Origin: Aphodosoma sp051870875
Lineage (GTDB): Bacteria > Bacteroidota > Bacteroidia > Bacteroidales > Paludibacteraceae
Direction of reading: 5' to 3'
NCBI GenBank assembly: GCA_051870875.1
Contig: JBJECG010000022.1
Span: 1 to 52,052 of the forward strand
DNA: 52,052 bases
In this document: piece by piece, positions 17,156 through 25,610 of the stretch
How the letters are laid out: each line of letters starts with the position of its first letter
How positions within the stretch are numbered: position 1 is the stretch's first letter
Made by a program: the position numbers and the translations under genes
Notes under the pieces: generated by a model
What the model saw: the letters and a program-made list of their open reading frames with translations, nothing else
Databases searched by the model: none
Told to the model about the DNA's origin: nothing

Positions 17156-17230
17156 TGTAATTTAGTATCCTACGGTTTCTGCAATCATACCAATTACAAT
17201 GTAGAATTAGGGAGGGTTGCAATTTCAGAT

Positions 17231-17267
17231 AAAAATCCATACTAAGAAGATAGTATGGATTTTTTTT
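17231..17267 (+). terminator. terminator of ptb-buk
   Basis: Perfect 13-bp arms 17231-17243 and 17252-17264 (AAAAATCCATACT and its complement) with an 8-base loop. The right arm runs into a tract of eight T. Confidence 0.85.
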
Positions 17268-17268
17268 G

Positions 17269-17276
17269 TACCTTTG
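17269..17276 (+). promoter_or_regulatory. -7 element for the TerB/DnaJ gene
   Basis: TACCTTTG matches TAnnTTTG exactly and begins right after the buk terminator T-tract, 85 bases before the ATG of the next gene. The -33 position would fall in the terminator stem and has no TTG. Confidence 0.45.
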
Positions 17277-17360
17277 CAGCTAAATGTCGGAAATACCGGC
17301 TAAAATCAGAATAAGACGGTAAGCAGGCGCGAATCCGTACAAACATCATCTTCGTAAAGC

Positions 17361-18125
17361 ATGGGATTGTTAAGCAAAATACTGGCAGGAGGATTGGGTT
17401 GGACGCTTGGAGGGCCTATAGGTGTAGTTATGGGTGTATGGCTGGCTTCAGTGATTGAAAAAGGCATTGACAACAAACACCATATCAAAACATCGGAGAA
17501 ATCAAGGCACAGTCGCGGATATAATATGACGGAACACACCGCCAATGACTTTGAAATGGCATTGCTTGTACTGATTGCAGCCATAATGAAAGCTGACGGG
17601 AAAGTGGTAAAAAGCGAGTTGGATTCAGTCAAAAGAGTATTGCTGAACAATTATGGTGAACAGGGCACTCTTGACGCTTTGCAGATATTGAAAACATTGT
17701 TACAGCAAGATATTGACATCACGCCGGTAGCTACACAATGCGGTATCCATCTGAGCTATAGCATGAGACTTCAACTCCTTCATATTTTATATGATATAGC
17801 AGCTGTAGATGGAGAGGTGAACCGCCATGAATTGTCATTGTTACAACAAATAGCGCGCTGCATGCGGATTTCGGAAGAGGATATAACCTCCATCACCGGC
17901 ATGTTTACCCGGCAGTCCAACCAGAATTGGGCTTATGATGTTCTCGAAATACAACCTACCGCCACTGATTACGAAGTAAAAAAAGCCTACCGCCGTATGG
18001 CAATGAAATATCATCCGGACAAAGTCAGCACACTCGGAGAAGATGCCAAGAGTACTGCCACCGAAAAATTCCGTAAAGTGAAAGAGGCTTACGATACCAT
18101 CAAAAAACAGCGTGGTATCGATTAG
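17361..18125 (+). CDS. TerB-like and DnaJ-domain protein (DjlA-like)
   Basis: A 254-residue protein with three parts: an N-terminal Gly-rich hydrophobic stretch (residues 1-32) that could insert in the membrane, a TerB-like helical domain (about 65-180) with the acidic motif MKADGKVVKSEL and the later VDGEVNRHEL, and a C-terminal J domain (about 192-250). The J domain keeps HPD at 218-220, so it should stimulate a DnaK-type chaperone. The plan resembles DjlA, a membrane-linked DnaJ-like co-chaperone. The client is unknown. Confidence 0.88.
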   Translation: MGLLSKILAGGLGWTLGGPIGVVMGVWLASVIEKGIDNKHHIKTSEKSRHSRGYNMTEHTANDFEMALLVLIAAIMKADGKVVKSELDSVKRVLLNNYGEQGTLDALQILKTLLQQDIDITPVATQCGIHLSYSMRLQLLHILYDIAAVDGEVNRHELSLLQQIARCMRISEEDITSITGMFTRQSNQNWAYDVLEIQPTATDYEVKKAYRRMAMKYHPDKVSTLGEDAKSTATEKFRKVKEAYDTIKKQRGID

Positions 18126-18179
18126 TATCTTACCCGACGAAAAAACACATCAAACAGGTATTTGAAACATTATCCCTAT

Positions 18180-19802
18180 ATGCGATTTATAATTGTAGCA
18201 ATATTGTTTTCTGTAATTGCATCATCTGTATCGGCTGCACCAAAAGCCCAGGATCAGGCTTTTGACGCGATGAAGCATATCGAAATTTATTCCGCCATTT
18301 TACGGGAACTTGAAATCAATTACGTAGATACGCTCCAACACGACAAATTGCTGAAAGCTTCGGTAGACCGCATGCTATATGGTCTGGATCCATACACAGT
18401 ATACATATCCTCACAAGACCAGGAAATGGTAAAGCGTATGCGTTCAGGTGAATATGGCGGTATCGGCTCCCTTATCGTGCAGGTAGACGGCAAAGCTTAC
18501 ATTTCCGACCCTTTTCTCGGTATGCCTGCCCAACAAAACGGATTACGGGCCGGTGATGAAATAGTCTCTGTAGATGGGGTAAAATGCGAAGGCAAACCTC
18601 TCAGCGATGTCAGTGCCCTGTTGCGGGGCAAACCTCAAACCCAGATACGCATCAAAATCAGACGTCTTGGAGAGAAACATCTTATCGAAAAGCATTTTTT
18701 CCGCCAGATAGTACAGACACCTACCGTCAACTACTGGACTGAAGTGGCAGACGGTGTTGGTTATATAGTGGTAAGTGATTTCATAGACAGGACATCCAAT
18801 GATTTTCGTACTGCAGTCGATGAGTTAGTGACCAGACACAATATCCAAAGACTTATTGTAGATTTGCGTGGCAACGGAGGCGGACTGGTAGACCAGGCGG
18901 TAGATGTTGCAGCCCTTTTTGTACCTAAAGGCACTGAAATTGTACGCATGCGCGGACGCCACGACAAGGACAAGAACTCATACCGCACTAAGGCAGACCC
19001 CGTTTATCCGAATATGAAGCTTCTTTTCATGGTAGACGAAAATACGGCGTCATCAGCTGAAATCCTTTCAGGAGCCATGCAAGATCTGGATCGAGCCATT
19101 ATATTTGGATGTCAGACTTTTGGTAAAGGTCTTGTTCAAAGCATGCGCCAATTGCCATATGACGGCTACCTCAAAGTCACCACATCAAAATACTATCTGC
19201 CGTCAGGCCGTTGTATCCAGGCTGTTGACTATGCTGAACGCCAATCTGACTTGCACGACCGCTATATACCCGATTCTTTGTTGACCGTGTATTATACAGC
19301 TTCCGGCCGTCCGGTATATGACGGTAGCGGAATCATGCCTGATTCGGTTTACGAAGAGACAAATTCATTCAACATATCGCATTATATGCTCATGAAGAAT
19401 ATCTATTTCAAGTATGCCAACGAATATGTGATGTCACATGCAACTATAGCTTCTCCGGCTGAATTTTGTCTCACCGATGAAGAATATGGCGAATTCTGCA
19501 AATGGGTGGCCAATACAGGATTCACTTACAGACTTGAAAGCGAACGGTATCTGCAAGAACTGAAAAACATGGTCAAAGTGGAAGGGTACGACGAATTGAC
19601 CTACGACCTGTTTGACAAACTTGAAACTCTTCTGAAACCGAATATAGCAGATGATTTGATTCGTTTCGAAGATGACATACGCCTGTGTCTTGAAACGGAA
19701 ATCGTCAAGCGCTATTACTACCAGCGCGGTGTAATAGAATACAGTTCCCGATTCGACAGGCAATTGCCTATAGCCATAAATATCCTGTCTGACAACAACT
19801 GA
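18180..19802 (+). CDS. C-terminal processing protease, S41 family
   Basis: Periplasmic serine protease. I choose the ATG at 18180 rather than a TTG 18 bases earlier, because it gives a clean signal peptide (MRFIIVAILFSVIASSVSAA) and 540 residues. A PDZ domain lies at about 95-170 (GMPAQQNGLRAGDEIVSVDG). The S41 catalytic domain has Ser292 in NTASSAEILSGAM and Lys316 in FGKGLVQS, the Ser-Lys dyad of the CtpA/Prc family. A helical C-terminal extension of ~100 residues follows the catalytic core. A thioredoxin gene begins 62 bases downstream. Confidence 0.92.
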   Translation: MRFIIVAILFSVIASSVSAAPKAQDQAFDAMKHIEIYSAILRELEINYVDTLQHDKLLKASVDRMLYGLDPYTVYISSQDQEMVKRMRSGEYGGIGSLIVQVDGKAYISDPFLGMPAQQNGLRAGDEIVSVDGVKCEGKPLSDVSALLRGKPQTQIRIKIRRLGEKHLIEKHFFRQIVQTPTVNYWTEVADGVGYIVVSDFIDRTSNDFRTAVDELVTRHNIQRLIVDLRGNGGGLVDQAVDVAALFVPKGTEIVRMRGRHDKDKNSYRTKADPVYPNMKLLFMVDENTASSAEILSGAMQDLDRAIIFGCQTFGKGLVQSMRQLPYDGYLKVTTSKYYLPSGRCIQAVDYAERQSDLHDRYIPDSLLTVYYTASGRPVYDGSGIMPDSVYEETNSFNISHYMLMKNIYFKYANEYVMSHATIASPAEFCLTDEEYGEFCKWVANTGFTYRLESERYLQELKNMVKVEGYDELTYDLFDKLETLLKPNIADDLIRFEDDIRLCLETEIVKRYYYQRGVIEYSSRFDRQLPIAINILSDNN

Positions 19803-19864
19803 CGAACCATGCACAGCCTTACCCCGAAACAAATTGAAAAATTCACATATAAAACCAACCGACC

Positions 19865-20311
19865 ATGAAACGAGCCGTACTATTAATTCCGATCCTGTTC
19901 CTTGCAGCATCTGCCGCAATAGGCCAGACACCAGTCGTCAAACACATAAACAAAGCCGAATTCCTTGAACAAGTATGGAACTACGAACTTGATACTACCG
20001 CATGGAAATACAGAGGGACTCTTCCGTGTATAATAGACTTTTATACTACATGGTGCGGTCCTTGCAAACGACTTGCTCCGATACTTGAAGAATTGGCCGT
20101 AGAGTATAAAGGTCAGATAGTCATTTACAAAGTGAATACGGAAGTTGAGCGCGAACTTGCAGCTACATTCGGTATCCGCAGCATCCCGACACTTTTTTTC
20201 TGCCCTAAAAACGGAAATCCGCAAGTGTCCAAAGGATTATTGCCCAAAGAAACATTGAAAGAAATAATAGACGGAGTATTACTTGAAAAAACGGCTACAA
20301 AACAATTATAA
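19865..20311 (+). CDS. periplasmic thioredoxin-family protein
   Basis: A 148-residue protein with a signal peptide (about residues 1-20, ending AAIGQ) and one thioredoxin domain. The active site is WCGPCK with Cys64 and Cys67, followed by the cis-proline segment RSIPTLFF. Export plus the CGPC site suggests thiol-disulfide exchange in the periplasm, direction of transfer unknown. A small lipoprotein gene begins 14 bases downstream. Confidence 0.92.
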   Translation: MKRAVLLIPILFLAASAAIGQTPVVKHINKAEFLEQVWNYELDTTAWKYRGTLPCIIDFYTTWCGPCKRLAPILEELAVEYKGQIVIYKVNTEVERELAATFGIRSIPTLFFCPKNGNPQVSKGLLPKETLKEIIDGVLLEKTATKQL

Positions 20312-20325
20312 ATCAACAGCGGAAT

Positions 20326-20754
20326 ATGAATTTGAGAACATTATGTAAGGCATTGGTTCTTGTACTGTCAATAGGTATATTTAGTTCTTGCAACCACCAA
20401 AAGTGCCATTTTACACTTGCTGTAGGGACAGACATAGACATAAAATACGCAGATAAAGACAATACAGACAAAATAAAAGAGTATATAGAGCATGTTCTAC
20501 AAGCCTACCACCAAGCATTGGGATTTGATGGAGAATTCGCAACAGAAAACAACTTCCGTAAACTGAAAGACGACTACTCCGAAAAATTTGACAATGTAAT
20601 CCTGCCGGCAGAACCTGCACTGGCAGACGGTGTGCAATATACTTTCACAATTGAATTGCGTGGTACAGTTTCAGGATTTGCAGGTTCTTCTGATGCATCC
20701 GACCTTATACGGCTGAAATATTTTACAAATGCTTACTGCATATTTGGGAAATAG
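20326..20754 (+). CDS. small lipoprotein, uncharacterised
   Basis: 142 residues with a lipoprotein signal (hydrophobic residues 8-19, lipobox FSSC, acylated Cys22). The remaining ~120 residues include a helical segment (KIKEYIEHVLQAYHQALGF) and a later beta-rich part (YTFTIELRGTV). I recognise no domain. It follows the thioredoxin gene by 14 bases, so both probably share an mRNA and a compartment. Confidence 0.75.
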   Translation: MNLRTLCKALVLVLSIGIFSSCNHQKCHFTLAVGTDIDIKYADKDNTDKIKEYIEHVLQAYHQALGFDGEFATENNFRKLKDDYSEKFDNVILPAEPALADGVQYTFTIELRGTVSGFAGSSDASDLIRLKYFTNAYCIFGK

Positions 20755-20770
20755 GACAACAACTGCATCC

Positions 20771-20822
20771 ATCGGTCTGTACTGTTTGAGAAACAATCAG
20801 TTCTCATGCTGTACAGACCGAT
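20771..20822 (+). promoter_or_regulatory. hairpin upstream of the sugar-kinase gene
   Basis: Perfect outer stem ATCGGTCTGTAC / GTACAGACCGAT (20771-20782, 20811-20822), a 5-base symmetrical bulge, then an inner stem GAGAA/TTCTC. The structure contains the ATG at 20806. It has no trailing T-tract, so it may terminate weakly or shape translation or mRNA processing between the lipoprotein and kinase genes. Confidence 0.6.
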
Positions 20823-20856
20823 ATTCATAAACAACAACCGAAAAATACCATACTAT

Positions 20857-22278
20857 ATGCAACGCCTGGAGCAACTGTGCGACAAATATTTCGGTACACA
20901 CGGAAGATACGAATTTGAACATCTTACAGGATCAGGGTCAAACCGCCAGTATTACCGCATAAAATTATCAAACAAACCGTTGGCTATCGGAGTGATCGGT
21001 ACATCTGTTGATGAAAACAGGGCTTTTTGCACCATTGCCGGACATTTCAAAAGGCATGAGTTGCCTGTACCTGAGCTGTATGCCGTTTCAAACGATGGAA
21101 TGTGCTACATCCAGCAGGATCTGGGAAATGAAACGTTGTTTGATGTGACGGGCAATGCCCGTAAAACCGGCGTATATTCCGACAACGATATCAAACTGCT
21201 GAAACGTACCATAACAACTCTGCCGTCATTACAATACCGGGGTGCAAGGGGGTTTGATTTTTCCGTCTGCTATCCGCAGCAGGCTTTTGACGAGCGTATG
21301 ATCTCATTCGACCTCAATTATTTCAAATACTGTTTTCTGAAAACTACAGGAATTGATTTTCAAGAAATTGCATTGGATGATGATTTCCGGCTACTGACTG
21401 CACATCTCATGTCTTGTATGACCGACACATTCATGCATCGCGATTTTCAGTCACGTAATGTGTTGATATACAATGGCAACCCTTATTTCATTGATTTTCA
21501 AGGAGGGCGCCGCGGACCTGTATACTACGATGTTGCTTCATTCATTTGGCAAGCCAGGGCATCGTATCCTGAAGCTTTGCGTGAAGAGTTGGTAAATGCT
21601 TATCTTGAGGCATTGGCTGAATATACTACCGTTGATGAAATGCTGTTCCGCAAACGATTGCAAATGTTCGTACTGTTCCGTACACTTCAAGTGCTTGGAG
21701 CATACGGATTCCGTGGTTACTTTGAAAAAAAAGAACATTTTCTGCTGTCCATTCCTTTCGCCATATCAAACCTCAAATCCCTGCTATCCGGAATAGAAAA
21801 CCAATATCCGTATCTACATCAAGTATTGGCCAGAATGGTGAATCTGCCCAAATTTTCGGAAAAACAAATCCCAGAACAGTCCTTGGAAGTGGAAATTTAC
21901 AGTTTCTCATATAAAAAAGGAATCCCCGATGATAAGTCAGGCAATGGTGGAGGTTACGTTTTCGACTGTCGGGGTATACATAACCCCGGACGTTATGAAG
22001 AATACAAAAAACTGAACGGACAGGATCAGGAGGTAATCAGTTTTCTTGAACAACATCGTGATGTATTCTTTTTCCTGGACTCGGTATATTCGCTGCTTGA
22101 CCGTCATATAGAACGTTATATCCAACGTGGCTTCACTCACCTGCTGGTATCATTTGGGTGTACTGGAGGACAACATCGTTCTGTATACTGCGCAGGACAA
22201 TGCGCAGAACACATCCGCAATAAATACCCGGGTGTTAATGTCAAACTCATTCATCGTGAGCAAAATATCGTCTGCTGA
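20857..22278 (+). CDS. AmgK-like amino-sugar kinase fused to RapZ C-terminal domain
   Basis: A 473-residue fusion. Residues about 1-335 are an aminoglycoside-phosphotransferase fold kinase with catalytic HRDFQSRN (His194) and metal-binding IDFQ (212-215), the IDFQ form typical of AmgK, which phosphorylates MurNAc/GlcNAc at the anomeric carbon. Residues about 345-473 match the RapZ C-terminal domain: FSYKKGIP, YVFDCRGIHNPG and GCTGGQHRSV (434-443). In E. coli that domain binds glucosamine-6-phosphate; the RapZ N-terminal P-loop domain is absent. I choose the ATG at 20857 over 20806 because the earlier one lies inside a hairpin and would only add 17 residues not needed for the fold. A MurU-like gene follows after 26 bases. 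Confidence 0.88.
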   Translation: MQRLEQLCDKYFGTHGRYEFEHLTGSGSNRQYYRIKLSNKPLAIGVIGTSVDENRAFCTIAGHFKRHELPVPELYAVSNDGMCYIQQDLGNETLFDVTGNARKTGVYSDNDIKLLKRTITTLPSLQYRGARGFDFSVCYPQQAFDERMISFDLNYFKYCFLKTTGIDFQEIALDDDFRLLTAHLMSCMTDTFMHRDFQSRNVLIYNGNPYFIDFQGGRRGPVYYDVASFIWQARASYPEALREELVNAYLEALAEYTTVDEMLFRKRLQMFVLFRTLQVLGAYGFRGYFEKKEHFLLSIPFAISNLKSLLSGIENQYPYLHQVLARMVNLPKFSEKQIPEQSLEVEIYSFSYKKGIPDDKSGNGGGYVFDCRGIHNPGRYEEYKKLNGQDQEVISFLEQHRDVFFFLDSVYSLLDRHIERYIQRGFTHLLVSFGCTGGQHRSVYCAGQCAEHIRNKYPGVNVKLIHREQNIVC

Positions 22279-22304
22279 CCGCTTCCTGGAATAACATATC
22301 AATT

Positions 22305-23054
22305 ATGACAGCTTTCATCTTTGCCGCCGGTATAGGGTCTCGATTACGTCCATTGACAGACAGTATGCCCAAAGCTCTTGTCCCACTTGCAGGGAAACCT
22401 CTTTTCGACCATGTGGCCGACACTCTGAAACATCAGGGAGCAGACCGTTTTGTGGTCAATGTACACCATTTTGCCGATATGCTGCGCGAACATATAGCAA
22501 GCCGAAAAGATTCAAGTCTTTTCCATATTTCTGACGAAACAGACACTCTGCGCGATACCGGAGGAGCGGTCCGTCATGCAGCGACACTGCTTGGTAATGA
22601 TGATTTTCTCATTCATAACGTAGATATAATATCCAATTTCAATTTGCAGCGTATGATGCAGCACCTGCACGCTGACGCGCTTGCCACACTTTTGGTGAGC
22701 AACCGCCCGTCATCACGCTATCTGCTGTTCAACGACTACATGCAACTTGTCGGTTGGACCAATGTCTCTACAGGAGAAATCAAATCACCTTACAAGAATC
22801 TTGATGTTGGCAAATGCCGGAGATTGGCATTCGCCGGAATACACTACCTGTCACACAATGTCATTGAGCTTATGTCGGCATATCCAGAACGGTTTTCTAT
22901 AATAGACTTCTATCTGCAACACGCAGGCAAATACAGGATTTACGGTTATGAACAACCTGATCTGCAGTTGATGGACGTAGGCAAGCCGGAAAGCCTTCTA
23001 AAAGCGGAAAATACAATCATCCGACGCAACCACATTCAAATGACAAAACAATGA
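22305..23054 (+). CDS. sugar-1-phosphate nucleotidyltransferase, MurU-like
   Basis: 249 residues of the NTP-transferase fold. The signature AAGIGSRLRPLTDSMPKALV opens the protein, with VNVHHFADMLREHI, then RDTGGAVRHAA and HNVDIISNF, whose Asp would bind metal. Similarity to MurU together with the AmgK-like kinase gene immediately upstream supports conversion of MurNAc-1-phosphate and UTP to UDP-MurNAc, a recycling route that bypasses de novo UDP-MurNAc synthesis. Another hexosamine-1-phosphate is possible. Its stop overlaps the TatD start by 4 bases (ATGA). Confidence 0.85.
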   Translation: MTAFIFAAGIGSRLRPLTDSMPKALVPLAGKPLFDHVADTLKHQGADRFVVNVHHFADMLREHIASRKDSSLFHISDETDTLRDTGGAVRHAATLLGNDDFLIHNVDIISNFNLQRMMQHLHADALATLLVSNRPSSRYLLFNDYMQLVGWTNVSTGEIKSPYKNLDVGKCRRLAFAGIHYLSHNVIELMSAYPERFSIIDFYLQHAGKYRIYGYEQPDLQLMDVGKPESLLKAENTIIRRNHIQMTKQ

Positions 23055-23815
23055 TAGACACTCACTCCCACATATACGGACCTGAATATGCCGATGACAG
23101 GGACCAAGTATTCCAACGTGCATCGGATTGCGGAGTCACACATTCCATACTGGCAAACGTAGACACCGGCACCATATCCGACATGATACAATGCCACACC
23201 AAATACACTGATACCACATCAATGGCTATGGGACTGCATCCTACAAGCGTAAATGCGGACTACAAGCAGAATTTGCATACAATCGAAAAGACCTTGTCCG
23301 ACAACGATTTTGTGGCAATAGGCGAAATCGGAATGGACCTCTATTGGGACAATAGTTTTGAATCAGAACAGAGCGACGCCCTGGCAGTTCAGACAGACTG
23401 GGCCTTGCAGCTCGATTTGCCACTTATCCTTCATATCCGCAAAGCTTATGCCGAAACATTCAAAGTGCTGCAACGTTTCAAAGGACACGAACTGAGGGGC
23501 GTATTCCATTGCTTCAGCGGCGGGATAGAGGAAGCCAGGAAAGCTGTATCATTAGGGTTTGCACTTGGTGTAGGCGGTGTGGTGACATATAAAGGCTCCG
23601 GTTTGGCGGATATTTTACAACACATAGGTTTGCAACATGTATTGCTCGAAACCGATGCCCCTTACCTGTCGCCCGTACCAAACCGAGGAAAACGGAACGA
23701 ACCAGCAAATCTAATATATGTATGCCGACAACTGGCCACTGTTTTCAATACCAAACCTGAATACATTGACAAAATCACGACTGAAAACGCAAAAAAAATA
23801 TTCACGTTATTATAA
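23051..23815 (+). CDS. TatD family metal-dependent hydrolase
   Basis: 254 residues of the TatD deoxyribonuclease-like TIM barrel. Metal ligands are visible: His5 and His7 in DTHSHIYGP, Glu in GEIGMDLYWDN, HIRK, FHCFSGG, and Asp in LETDAPYLSP. TatD proteins are metal-dependent 3'-5' exonucleases or deoxyribonucleases with roles in DNA repair; the physiological substrate here is unknown. Translational coupling by the ATGA overlap ties it to the MurU-like gene. Confidence 0.93.
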   Translation: MIDTHSHIYGPEYADDRDQVFQRASDCGVTHSILANVDTGTISDMIQCHTKYTDTTSMAMGLHPTSVNADYKQNLHTIEKTLSDNDFVAIGEIGMDLYWDNSFESEQSDALAVQTDWALQLDLPLILHIRKAYAETFKVLQRFKGHELRGVFHCFSGGIEEARKAVSLGFALGVGGVVTYKGSGLADILQHIGLQHVLLETDAPYLSPVPNRGKRNEPANLIYVCRQLATVFNTKPEYIDKITTENAKKIFTLL

Positions 23816-24120
23816 TCGTACTATTTCGTAACCATCCAATTAACCAAACGATAAAACAAGTCTTTCAGCTTAAAAATCAGTCCATTCTCCCCGATTTGCG
23901 CTTTTTTTGATAAAAAAACAGGAAACATGGTGTGCAATCCGTTATTTTTTACTAATTTGCAGCCGATTTCAACGGAATTGCCTAAACGCATAAAAGAATT
24001 GATTTTTAAAGGTTTCGGCATTGGACTAAAGCAGATGGACGGTTGGAATTGACATGCCAGTTCGTATGTATCGTTGAAATATTAGTCGGATTATCGTTGC
24101 AAAGCGGTACCGCTACAAAC
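23816..24120. other. intergenic region before tRNA-Ser
   Basis: AT-rich. It must hold the tRNA-Ser promoter. The best -7 candidate is TATCGTTG at 24092-24099, with one mismatch and no well-placed -33. No gene or hairpin terminator for tatD is recognised. Confidence 0.4.
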
Positions 24121-24208
24121 GGAGAGATGCTCGAGTGGTTGAAGAGGCACGCCTGGAAAGCGTGTATACGCCCAAAGCGTATCAGGGGTTCGAATCCCCT
24201 TCTCTCCG
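24121..24208 (+). tRNA. tRNA-Ser (anticodon GGA)
   Basis: Acceptor GGAGAGA pairs with TCTCTCC (24201-24207), discriminator G. The anticodon stem CACGC/GCGTG holds loop CTGGAAA with anticodon GGA. A long variable arm (TACGCCCAAAGCGTA) and T arm GGGGTTCGAATCCCC follow. CCA is not encoded. The ExbB gene begins 44 bases on with no terminator between. Confidence 0.97.
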
Positions 24209-24252
24209 CGCAAAAACAAACAAAAAAATTACTAACTTAAAAAACAAGAACA

Positions 24253-25074
24253 ATGAAAAAAACATTTGCAATTATCGCTTTTGCTGCTTTCTTGGGATTT
24301 GGATTGTCAGCAAACGTAATGGCTCAAGAATCTGCTCCTGTTGATGCCGAAACTGAAATAGTGACAGAAGGAGCTGCCGCCGCTGAAACTGTAGTTGCCG
24401 AAGACGTGGCTGTAGTGGAAGAAGATGTTGTTGTGGAGGAAAAGGGTATGCACCAAGCTTTGAAAACCAAGTTCATCGAAGGTGGTGCCGGATTTATGTC
24501 ACTTGTGGTATTCTGCCTGATTTTCGGTCTTGCCCTCGCTATCGAACGCATAATCTACCTCAATCTTTCGTCTGTCAATACCAATAAACTCCTTAACCGT
24601 ATCGATGAAGCATGGAACAAAGGCGGCGTTGAAGCAGCCCTCGAAATATGCCGCAACACCCGCGGTCCTGTCGCCTCCATTTTCTATCAGGGACTTTCCC
24701 GCTACGATGAGGGCATTGAAGTAGTTGAAAAATCAGTCGCATCTTACGGCTCTGTCCAGCTTGGACTTTTGGAGAAAAATCTTTCTTGGATTTCGCTCTT
24801 CATCGCACTTGCCCCTATGTTGGGATTCATGGGTACCGTTATCGGTATGATTGAAGCATTCGACAAAATCCAACAGGCTGGCGATATCTCAGCAACCGTT
24901 GTGGCCGGAGGTATCAAAGTCGCCCTTCTTACCACTGTTACCGGTCTTATAGTGGCTATGGTCCTGCAAATATTCTATAACTACATTCTCGCCCGTATCG
25001 ATGCTATCGTCAACGACATGGAAGACTCGTCTATCTCATTGCTTGATATAGTAGTAAAACACTCTAAAAAATAA
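24253..25074 (+). CDS. exbB: MotA/TolQ/ExbB proton channel family protein
   Basis: Inner-membrane stator of an energy-transducing complex that uses the proton gradient to drive envelope processes (TonB-type transport or Tol function). The 273 residues begin with a signal-like hydrophobic segment and a ~45-residue Ala/Glu/Val acidic stretch, then a first core membrane segment (SLVVFCLIFGLALAIERIIY) and a C-terminal pair of segments with SLFIALAPMLGFMGTVIGMI and VALLTTVTGLIVAMVLQI. The N-terminal extension is common in Bacteroidetes homologues. It heads a four-gene cluster with two ExbD proteins. Assignment between ExbB and TolQ is not resolved. Confidence 0.92.
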   Translation: MKKTFAIIAFAAFLGFGLSANVMAQESAPVDAETEIVTEGAAAAETVVAEDVAVVEEDVVVEEKGMHQALKTKFIEGGAGFMSLVVFCLIFGLALAIERIIYLNLSSVNTNKLLNRIDEAWNKGGVEAALEICRNTRGPVASIFYQGLSRYDEGIEVVEKSVASYGSVQLGLLEKNLSWISLFIALAPMLGFMGTVIGMIEAFDKIQQAGDISATVVAGGIKVALLTTVTGLIVAMVLQIFYNYILARIDAIVNDMEDSSISLLDIVVKHSKK

Positions 25075-25085
25075 TCTGTAAAGGT

Positions 25086-25559
25086 ATGAATAAATTAATG
25101 GACAAATTGCCCCAAATTACCATGTACACCCTTTTGGTGCTTTCATTGGTTTTTACGGCAATGTTCTGGCTTGGTGGTAGTTCCACCGTTGAGATCAACG
25201 GCGAAGTATGGAACGATCCTGCCTATTCGGGACTTTACCTCAATTGGGCTTATATACTTTGCGGCATTGCTGTTGTACTCATTATCGTCATATCCATCTG
25301 GAAATTCGTGACATCATTCATTGCCAATCCTAAAAAAGGCGTTATGACTTTGGTGGTACTCGTAGTCTTTGCTGCCGTGTTCGTAGTTTCGTGGTATCTC
25401 GGTTCCGATGCCAAACTCGAAATTATCGGTTATGAAGGAACGGACAATCAGGGAGTCATGGCTCGCTATTCTGACATGTGTCTCTATTCTGCATATGCAC
25501 TTGCAGCAGCAGCAATACTCTCGATGATTGTTACAAGTTTATATTCTAAATTAAAGTAA
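25086..25559 (+). CDS. four-segment membrane protein of the ExbB/ExbD cluster
   Basis: 157 residues with four predicted membrane segments: about 12-30, 54-75, 85-105 and 133-152. It has two extra-membrane loops after segments one and three (GGSSTVEINGEVWNDPAYSG and SDAKLEIIGYEGTDNQGVMA). No enzymatic motif is seen. It lies 11 bases after exbB and 51 bases before the first exbD. Its conserved place between the two in Bacteroidetes suggests it is an accessory subunit of the proton-driven complex; this is inference from position. Confidence 0.82.
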   Translation: MNKLMDKLPQITMYTLLVLSLVFTAMFWLGGSSTVEINGEVWNDPAYSGLYLNWAYILCGIAVVLIIVISIWKFVTSFIANPKKGVMTLVVLVVFAAVFVVSWYLGSDAKLEIIGYEGTDNQGVMARYSDMCLYSAYALAAAAILSMIVTSLYSKLK

Positions 25560-25610
25560 TTCACTTGCGTTGGTTACATGCGAGTGTACAACTTCTAAAA
25601 ACAGAGAAAA

